Positions 7,673 to 12,244 of a DNA stretch of 12,244 nucleotides are shown here, piece after piece. Made by a program: the position numbers and the translations under genes. The stretch covers positions 1-12,244 of the forward strand of contig CAMLGG010000160.1 of NCBI GenBank assembly GCA_946479475.1, read 5' to 3'. Under the pieces are notes generated by a model, which was not told where the DNA came from, searched no databases, and saw only the letters and a program-made list of their open reading frames with translations. How positions within the stretch are numbered: the stretch's first letter is position 1; every line of letters starts with the position of its first letter. Source of the stretch: an uncultured Ideonella sp. (GTDB lineage Bacteria; Pseudomonadota; Gammaproteobacteria; Burkholderiales; Burkholderiaceae).

Positions 7673-8799
7673 TCAGCGTCGCTTTGCGCTTCACTGTGTC
7701 GAAGGACCAGGTTCGCCAGAGCCTCCCATTGGTCCGACTCATCAAGCCCCAGGCGGGCCTCTTCGAGAACTTCGCCATCCGAGGTGCGGGATACAAGCAC
7801 CTCAGCCATGTGGTCCACCAGGTCTACCTCCGCGGCAACGGACCCTTGCGGGGTGCTCCACTCCAGCTGTACCCGGCCATCGGGAGTCGGGTAGGCGTAG
7901 GGCAGTGCGACCTCGTCGGGCCACACTTCCGTCCATGCCTTCGATAGCCAAGCAAGGCCCGCCGGCAAGAGCCGCACGCCTTGTCCGTCCATCCACCCGT
8001 CGCGAAGCAATGCGAGGCTTTCGAGGCGGGCCGGCACGTCCAGCGGATCGAGCGGCTCGATTCGGGTGACTTGTTCGATGCGTTTGCGGTTGTCGCTCTG
8101 GTCGCGTACCACGGCACCCTCGACCATGACGAGCGACTCGCCGTAGGCACCCAAGGCACCCAGGGCAGCGTCGCGCAACTCGCCGCTGAACTGGCCAACT
8201 ACCTTTTCGCCGCTGATGAGTTTCAGCGTGAAGGTGCGGTTCTCCAGATTCAGCTCGGACATCGAGCCCCGCACGGATTCCTCTGTCCGATACACGCCTG
8301 CGGACTTCAGTACCAACGTCTTCCGCACTCGCTTGTCGTAAATCACGACATCGTTGGCAGCAGTGGCGCGCGTGAACTCGACCCTTTCATCTTCCCTCAG
8401 GAAACGACCGAACTGGTCAAAGTAGGCCAGGAGCGACTTAGGAAGGAGATCGTCGATGGACTGCCCTTGGGACGCAGCCTGGATGGTGTCCAGTACCCGG
8501 TCTCGTGCCTTGTCGAACCATTCCGAGAATGCGTCATGGACCAGACTGCCCTGAGGGAGAGGGCGCTCCAGGACCGGAACGGCGCTGCCTTCCTCTACTT
8601 GCGACAGGTGTATGGCGAAGTTCTGCGTGAAGCCTCGCGGCGTCCGCCTGCGACGGGGAAACTGCTCCAAATACAGCCACCGCGCAACTTCCACGATAAG
8701 GCCCTCGAACGCCGCCCAGTCCTTCAGGACCTCTACGGGTATCGAGTGGTCGTCGAATCGTTTGCCGACGAGGCGAGGTCTTAGGAATTCGGTCTTCAC
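7669..8799 (-). CDS. Conserved-looking hypothetical protein, first gene of a two-gene cassette
   Basis: No function can be named. The 376-residue protein is soluble, with no signal peptide. Three parts can be seen. Residues 1-150 are mostly helical, starting FLRPRLVGKRFDDHSIPVEVLKD, with a basic RRRRTPRGF at 49-57. Residues 150-250 look like a small beta-barrel (SGEKVVGQFSGEL, ESLVMVEGAVVRD, RIEQVTRIEPL), perhaps OB/SH3-like. Residues 255-345 contain LRDGWMDGQG, then PTPDGRVQLEW and AAEVDL, a WxDGxG...P..DG..leW pattern that I associate with uncharacterised accessory proteins. The start GTG 8799 is the furthest possible, because an in-frame TAG lies two codons upstream; no good ribosome binding site is seen and a hairpin sits just before it. 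G+C is lower than in neighbouring genes. It overlaps the 125-residue gene by ATGA. Confidence 0.8.
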   Translation of the reverse strand: MKTEFLRPRLVGKRFDDHSIPVEVLKDWAAFEGLIVEVARWLYLEQFPRRRRTPRGFTQNFAIHLSQVEEGSAVPVLERPLPQGSLVHDAFSEWFDKARDRVLDTIQAASQGQSIDDLLPKSLLAYFDQFGRFLREDERVEFTRATAANDVVIYDKRVRKTLVLKSAGVYRTEESVRGSMSELNLENRTFTLKLISGEKVVGQFSGELRDAALGALGAYGESLVMVEGAVVRDQSDNRKRIEQVTRIEPLDPLDVPARLESLALLRDGWMDGQGVRLLPAGLAWLSKAWTEVWPDEVALPYAYPTPDGRVQLEWSTPQGSVAAEVDLVDHMAEVLVSRTSDGEVLEEARLGLDESDQWEALANLVLRHSEAQSDAE

Positions 8800-8806
8800 G
8801 GCCTAT

Positions 8807-8825
8807 GGCGGGCAGCTCTGCCGCC
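8807..8825 (-). other. Hairpin in the leader of the two-gene cassette
   Basis: On the minus strand GGCGG-CAG...CTG-CCCGCC can fold into an 8-bp GC stem with one bulged base and a 4-nt loop. It ends 7 nt before the GTG start, where a ribosome binding site would be expected. It lies in the 111-bp gap 8800-8910, in which I see no convincing -35/-10 pair. Confidence 0.35.
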
Positions 8826-8910
8826 AACCCTGCAGAACGGACTTGCATCGTACACCGCGCCTTTTTGCGGGGAGAGGGTTATGTTGGCCCTCAGGCACCC
8901 CTTTCCACTC

Positions 8911-9327
8911 TCAACAGGCCCGGTTGCGCATCCAGTCCGCCGTATCGAACAGCGACTTCTCCAGCCGCTCCCGCAACGCCTCGGGCACGTTGCACTCGGC
9001 CATCGCCTGGTACATGCAGGCGAGCCACTGGTCGCGCTCGATCTGGCCGATGGAGAAAGGCAGGTGCCGCGCGCGCAGGCGCGGGTGGCCGAAGCGCTCG
9101 ATGTAGTGGTTGGGGCCGCCCAGCCAGCCGCAGAGGAACCAGAACAGCTTCTGGCGCGCGGAGTGCAGGTCCGAGCCGTGGACGCCGCGCAGCACGGCGT
9201 AGGCCGGCTCCAGGTCCATCAGGTCGTAGAAGCGGTCGACCAGGGCCTGCACGCCGGCTTCGCCGCCGAGCATCTCGAAAGGGGTCGTGCCCGGCGCGGG
9301 GCGGTCGTCTTCGTGGTCAGTGCTCAT
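8911..9327 (-). CDS. Group II truncated hemoglobin (2-on-2 globin)
   Basis: The 138-residue heme protein binds O2 or NO in the cytoplasm; family members are linked to oxygen handling or nitrosative stress. Seen features: FEMLGGEAGVQALVDRFY with Tyr 34 at the likely B10 position, LFWFLCGWLGGP (61-72), and the group II hallmark GHPRLRARHLPF (80-91) with His 88 as the proximal heme ligand, then IERDQWLACM with Trp 101 at the likely G8 site. The start is ATG 9327, because it overlaps the upstream ATPase stop by one base (TGATG) and gives the usual length. The frame is open 17 codons further upstream, but that stretch is inside the ATPase gene and is arginine/glycine-rich. It is the last of three tightly linked genes, and its expression probably follows that of the cyclase and ATPase. 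Confidence 0.92.
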   Translation of the reverse strand: MSTDHEDDRPAPGTTPFEMLGGEAGVQALVDRFYDLMDLEPAYAVLRGVHGSDLHSARQKLFWFLCGWLGGPNHYIERFGHPRLRARHLPFSIGQIERDQWLACMYQAMAECNVPEALRERLEKSLFDTADWMRNRAC

Positions 9328-10109
9328 CAGGCGGTCAATCGGGTGGCCGCCGCGACCACGCCTTGCGCGGCCGGGCAACCCGGGAAGGCCTCGAGCAGCA
9401 GCTGGCGCCTCGTCACGGCCTCGCGCACGGTCTTGTCGGTGGCCACCTCGCCCAGGAACTCCAGCTTCACCGGCGCATCGAGGCCAGGCGTGACGTAACG
9501 GTCGACCACCTGCTGCAGCTGGCCGCGGATGATGCGGCCGTCGCCGGGGCGGGTGACCTGGTTGACGAGCAGCCGCAGGTCGCGCCGGCCCTGGGTCGTG
9601 GCCAGGACCTTGATGGTGGCGTAGGCGTCGGTCAGCGCGGTCGGCTCGGGCGTGGTGACGATCAGCACCTCGTCGGCCAGCGACACGGTGTAGAGCACGA
9701 CGTCGGAGATGCCGGCGCCGGTATCCAGCAGGATTCGGTCGAACTGCGGCCGCACCTGGGCCACCGTCTCGACCAGCCGCTCGCGCACCTCGGGCGTGAG
9801 CCGCGAGTACTCGACCATGCCCGAGCCGGCCAGCAGCACGTGGAAGCCGCCGGGCGCCGGCACGATGGCCTGCTCGAGCGTGTTCTTGCCGGTGAACACG
9901 TCGTGCAGCGTGATCTTGGGGAAAAGGTTGAGCACGACGTCCAGGTTGGCCAGGCCCAGGTCGGCATCCAGCACCAGCACGCGCTCGCCCTGGCGGGCCA
10001 GCGCGGCGGCGAGGTTGGCAGAGACAAAGGTCTTGCCCACGCCGCCCTTGCCGCTGGTGACGGCGGTGATGCGGGCCTGCCTGGAAGGCGCTGCGGGAAC
10101 TGGGCTCAT
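9327..10109 (-). CDS. flhG: MinD/ParA-family ATPase, FlhG-like
   Basis: The 260-residue protein is a deviant Walker-A ATPase of the MinD/ParA/FlhG group; FlhG (FleN, YlxH) limits flagellar number and helps placement at the membrane. The P-loop SGKGGVGKT spans residues 19-27 with signature Lys 21. VLVLDADLGLANLDVVLN (44-61) and ILLDTGAGIS (Walker B), followed by EPTALTDAYATIK, are characteristic of FlhG rather than MinD. The N-terminal DQAxxLR-type helix with which FlhG stimulates FlhF is not visible: only about 13 residues precede the ATPase core. The ATG 10109 overlaps the diguanylate cyclase stop as ATGA; a GGGGA stretch (10116-10120) may serve as ribosome binding site. No flhF is in the window. 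It could therefore be a shortened FlhG or a paralogue with another polar-localisation role. Confidence 0.82.
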   Translation of the reverse strand: MSPVPAAPSRQARITAVTSGKGGVGKTFVSANLAAALARQGERVLVLDADLGLANLDVVLNLFPKITLHDVFTGKNTLEQAIVPAPGGFHVLLAGSGMVEYSRLTPEVRERLVETVAQVRPQFDRILLDTGAGISDVVLYTVSLADEVLIVTTPEPTALTDAYATIKVLATTQGRRDLRLLVNQVTRPGDGRIIRGQLQQVVDRYVTPGLDAPVKLEFLGEVATDKTVREAVTRRQLLLEAFPGCPAAQGVVAAATRLTA

Positions 10110-10834
10110 TCGAATTCCCCGAAGTTCGAGGTGCCGAACAGCAGGCCCTTCTCCTCGGCGCTGACGATGGACACGGGCGTGGGCTCCAGGCAGGTGCGGT
10201 TGCGGCCTTCGGCCTTGGCGCGGTAGAGCTGCAGGTCGGCCCGCTCCATCCACAGGTTGGCGGTCGACCGCACCCATTGCGGCGCGTAGGCGCCGCCCAC
10301 GCTGACCGTGACGCCCAGCGTCTGCGAGGGGGTGATGCGGATCGCCCGGGCCTCGATGTGGGTGCGCAGCCTCTCGGCGACGGTCAGCCCGAAGGCGGGC
10401 GGGCAGTTGGGCAGGATGATCGCGAACTCCTCGCCGCCGATGCGCGCCGGCAGGTCCATGGGCCGCACCGTCTCGCGCAGCGACTCGGCCACGGCCTGGA
10501 TGACGAGGTCGCCCACGGCGTGGCCGTGGGTGTCGTTCACCCGCTTGAAATGGTCGATGTCCAGCAGCAGCAGCAGTGCCGGCTCGCCGGAGCGGGCGAC
10601 GCGGTCGATCTCGCGGGCCAGGCCCGATTCGAAGCTGCGGCGGTTGGCCAGGCCGGTCAGCGCATCGCGGCTGGAAAGATCGCACAGGGCGTCGATCAGC
10701 CCCTGCATCCACGCCGCGCTGCCAGGCGCGCCGGGCGGCATGGGATGCCCCGACTGCTGCAGCAGCTGCAAGGCCTGCTCGACCCGCACCGTGTTGGCGG
10801 GGTCGGCGGGCGGACGGCTGGGCGCGGCACTCAC
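10106..10834 (-). CDS. GGDEF diguanylate cyclase
   Basis: The 242-residue protein should make cyclic di-GMP from two GTP. A short N-terminal helical region (about 1-50) contains no recognised sensor or membrane segment, so the enzyme is probably cytoplasmic. The GGDEF domain starts at SSRDALTGLANRRSF (54-68), has LLDIDHFKRVNDTHGHAVGD (90-109) for metal and GTP binding, and an intact active site GGEEF at 133-137. RPMD at 124-127, five residues before it, is a proper RxxD inhibitory site, so product inhibition is likely. The C-terminal ADLQLYRAKAEGRN helix is standard; an extra tail of about 25 residues ends FGTSNFGEFE. The start is uncertain: GTG 10834 is chosen because upstream sequence is low-complexity arginine/proline-rich; later GTG or ATG codons are possible. 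It leads the operon with the FlhG-like ATPase and globin genes. Confidence 0.88.
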   Translation of the reverse strand: MSAAPSRPPADPANTVRVEQALQLLQQSGHPMPPGAPGSAAWMQGLIDALCDLSSRDALTGLANRRSFESGLAREIDRVARSGEPALLLLLDIDHFKRVNDTHGHAVGDLVIQAVAESLRETVRPMDLPARIGGEEFAIILPNCPPAFGLTVAERLRTHIEARAIRITPSQTLGVTVSVGGAYAPQWVRSTANLWMERADLQLYRAKAEGRNRTCLEPTPVSIVSAEEKGLLFGTSNFGEFE

Positions 10835-11061
10835 TCGGCAGGCGTGAAATTTGACGAGGGCGGGGAGGTTTCGACGCAGTCTAGCAGTGCACCTTCGGGC
10901 GACTGTTGCCGAATAAGGAAGGGGAACCGGGCCCAACTCCGCCGGCCTGCCCCTCGCCCGGCGGGCAGACTGCCGGCATCCCCCATTGCCGCCCGCCCGG
11001 CCGCCTCGCGGCGCCGGCGGCAGGCCCGGAACGACCGCCACGCGATGCCTTCGACGACACG
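10835..11061. promoter_or_regulatory. Divergent intergenic region between the diguanylate cyclase and cheR
   Basis: This 227-bp spacer must hold promoters for both directions if both starts are right. I see no convincing sigma-70 or sigma-54 pair. GCCGAATAA (10908-10916) resembles the flagellar sigma-28 -10 element GCCGATAA with one inserted base, but lacks a matching TAAA box. Two GC-rich inverted repeats lie on the cheR side. Confidence 0.5.
10941..10977. repeat. Inverted repeat in the cheR leader region
   Basis: GCCGGCCTGCCC (10941-10952) pairs with GGGCAG (10963-10968) and, after the 3-base bulge ACT, GCCGGC (10972-10977). That gives 12 pairs with a 10-nt loop. A second inverted repeat, GCCGCC (11000-11005) with GGCGGC (11016-11021), follows. 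No T-run is present, so a leader structure or operator is as likely as a terminator. Confidence 0.45.
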
Positions 11062-11928
11062 ATGAGCTCCCTGCTAGACGCCCCCAGCCGCCCCGCCGAG
11101 CTCGACACCACCATCGAACAGGAGTTCAGCTTCGCCAGCGCCGACTTCGAGCGCGTGCGCAAGCTCATCTACCAGCGCGCCGGCATCAGCCTGCACGACG
11201 GCAAGCGCGCGATGGTCTACAGCCGGCTGTCCCGCCGCCTGCGCGAGACGGGGCACCGCAGCTTCAAGGACTACCTGCAGTGGCTCGAGGGCGCCACCGG
11301 CCCCTCGGGCGACCAGGAGTGGCAGGAGTTCATCAACTGCCTGACCACCAACCTCACCTCCTTCTTCCGCGAGGACCACCACTTCCACGCCCTGGCCGAC
11401 GCGCTGCGCCACCTGTCCAACCGCAGCCCGCGGATCTGGTGCAACGCCGCCTCGACCGGCGAGGAGCCCTACTCCATCGCCATGGTGCTGGCCGAGGCCC
11501 TGGGCAGCGGCTCGGGCGGCAAGGTGCTGGCCACCGACATCGACACCAAGGTGCTGGCCACGGCGCAGCGCGGCGTCTACCCGGCCGACTCGCGCGGACT
11601 TTCGCCCGAGCGGCTGAAGAGGCATTTCATGCGCGGCACCGGCAGCAACGCCGGCTTCATCCGCGTCAAGCCGGAGCTGGCCAAGACGATCGATTTCCGT
11701 CCGTTCAACCTGATGAGCACCCACTGGGCCATGGGCGAGCCCTTCGACATGGTCTTCTGCCGCAACGTGATGATCTATTTCGACCACGACACGCAGCGCA
11801 AGGTGCTCGAGCGCATCCACGGCGTTCTCAAGCCGGGCGGCCTGCTCTTCGTCGGCCACTCCGAGAACTTCACCGACTCGCGCGACCTGTTCCACCTGCA
11901 GGGCAAGACGATCTACAAGCGCGTGTAG
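11062..11928 (+). CDS. cheR: Chemotaxis protein methyltransferase CheR
   Basis: The 288-residue enzyme transfers methyl groups from S-adenosylmethionine to receptor glutamates during chemotactic adaptation. The helical N-domain spans about residues 22-90 (FASADFERVRKLIYQRAGIS, KRAMVYSRLSRRLRETGH). The catalytic domain begins at NCLTTNLTSFFRE (92-104) and has the cofactor-binding motif WCNAASTGEEPYSIAM (126-141), ATDID (157-161) for the ribose, and FDMVFCRNVMIYF (228-240), then the PGGLLFVGHSE strand. No extra C-terminal TPR or pentapeptide tail is present. ATG 11062 gives the normal family length; the frame is open 52 codons further upstream, but that part is proline/glycine-rich and has no good ribosome binding site. 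A probable cheD begins 47 bp after the stop, so this is the front of a chemotaxis gene set. Confidence 0.94.
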   Translation: MSSLLDAPSRPAELDTTIEQEFSFASADFERVRKLIYQRAGISLHDGKRAMVYSRLSRRLRETGHRSFKDYLQWLEGATGPSGDQEWQEFINCLTTNLTSFFREDHHFHALADALRHLSNRSPRIWCNAASTGEEPYSIAMVLAEALGSGSGGKVLATDIDTKVLATAQRGVYPADSRGLSPERLKRHFMRGTGSNAGFIRVKPELAKTIDFRPFNLMSTHWAMGEPFDMVFCRNVMIYFDHDTQRKVLERIHGVLKPGGLLFVGHSENFTDSRDLFHLQGKTIYKRV

Positions 11929-11975
11929 CCAGGCGCTGCCGCGAGAAACCTCCACGCGACTTCACCGACTCCACC

Positions 11976-12244
11976 ATGGCCACCCTGCCCTTCGCCTCCG
12001 CCGCCCCGCGAGCCGCCACGCCGCCTCCCCTGGCCTCCGCCGGCATCGTCGGCCGCACGCCGCGGCTGGACCGGCTCAAGGCCCAGCCGCGCAAGCCCGG
12101 CGAGGCGTCCTTCTTCTTCTACGACGCGCACTTCAAGAACGAGGCGGTGAAGGTGCTGCCCGGCGAGTACTACTGCGACACCGAGGACCTGCTGGTGATG
12201 ACCACGCTGGGCTCGTGCATCGCGGCCTGCCTGTGGGACCGCCA
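11976..12244 (+). CDS. cheD: Chemoreceptor glutamine deamidase CheD, N-terminal part cut by the window end
   Basis: The frame from ATG 11976 is open to the window edge, giving 89 complete codons. CheD deamidates specific receptor glutamines to glutamates and in some bacteria interacts with CheC. The segment AVKVLPGEYYCDTEDLLVMT followed by TLGSCIAACLWD is the CheD signature; Cys 81 in LGSC is the catalytic cysteine, while the partner His and Thr lie beyond the window. About 45 alanine/proline-rich residues precede the domain, with no signal peptide. No ribosome binding site is obvious in the 47-bp gap after cheR; no other in-frame start occurs between the cheR stop and this ATG. cheB would be expected next if the order is the usual one, but it is not visible. 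Confidence 0.88.
   Translation, partial: MATLPFASAAPRAATPPPLASAGIVGRTPRLDRLKAQPRKPGEASFFFYDAHFKNEAVKVLPGEYYCDTEDLLVMTTLGSCIAACLWDR

Noticed and set aside
7981..8784. A 267-codon plus-strand frame opposite the 376-residue gene
   Set aside because: No recognisable domain or ribosome binding site was found. The minus-strand reading has a coherent modular protein and an ATGA-linked partner, so the plus frame is probably a shadow.
8850..8866. CCGC...GCGG inverted repeat around a T-run as terminator of the globin operon
   Set aside because: The run of T lies inside the loop on the plus strand, and on the minus strand it reads as A, so it does not have terminator form for the minus-strand operon.
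8805..10226. A 473-codon plus-strand frame across the globin and ATPase genes
   Set aside because: It runs across two well-recognised minus-strand genes and the spacer between the cassette and globin, and its translation is Arg/Gly-rich without motifs.
10908..10916. Flagellar sigma-28-like -10 element GCCGAATAA before cheR
   Set aside because: It has one extra base relative to GCCGATAA and no TAAA-type -35 box at the right distance; too weak to call a promoter.
1..12244. tRNA genes, insertion sequences, CRISPR arrays, attachment sites
   Set aside because: No tRNA-like arm sequence, transposase or integrase motif, or regularly spaced repeat was seen by eye on either strand.

Overview
The window is uniformly GC-rich with dense genes and short gaps. 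It looks like a chromosomal piece of a betaproteobacterium of the order Burkholderiales, of the Roseateles/Rubrivivax/Rhizobacter kind. That placement is an inference from base composition, the style of the CheR and CheD proteins, a group II truncated globin, and an arabinose-to-2-oxoglutarate pathway. No RNA gene, insertion sequence, CRISPR array or integrase is visible.

Region 1 (1-7249, + strand) is a plant-arabinan operon. It holds the tail of an IlvD/Edd-type dehydratase (probably L-arabinonate dehydratase), a 2-oxoglutarate-semialdehyde dehydrogenase, a secreted GH51 alpha-L-arabinofuranosidase, a Tat-lipoprotein GH43 endo-arabinanase, and a secreted GH146/GH127-type beta-L-arabinofuranosidase. 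Gaps are 16, 32 and 4 bp, and the last two genes overlap by 25 bp. The three hydrolases would cut arabinan outside the cytoplasm. The dehydratase and dehydrogenase would take arabinose carbon, after oxidation to arabinonate, to 2-oxoglutarate without phosphorylation. The remaining pathway enzymes, transporter and regulator are not in the window.

Region 2 (7295-8799, - strand) is a two-gene cassette of lower GC. A 376-codon gene and a 125-codon gene overlap by ATGA. Neither has a function I can name. This is the best candidate for an undescribed system. It sits convergent to the arabinan operon.

Region 3 (8911-10834, - strand) is a three-gene chain with overlapping stops and starts: a GGDEF diguanylate cyclase, a MinD-like FlhG-type ATPase, and a group II truncated hemoglobin. 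It runs divergently from region 4.

Region 4 (11062-12244, + strand) is the start of a chemotaxis segment: cheR complete and cheD cut by the window end. The diguanylate cyclase, the FlhG-like ATPase and the Che enzymes together point to control of motility. A 227-bp divergent spacer with two GC-rich hairpins separates regions 3 and 4.
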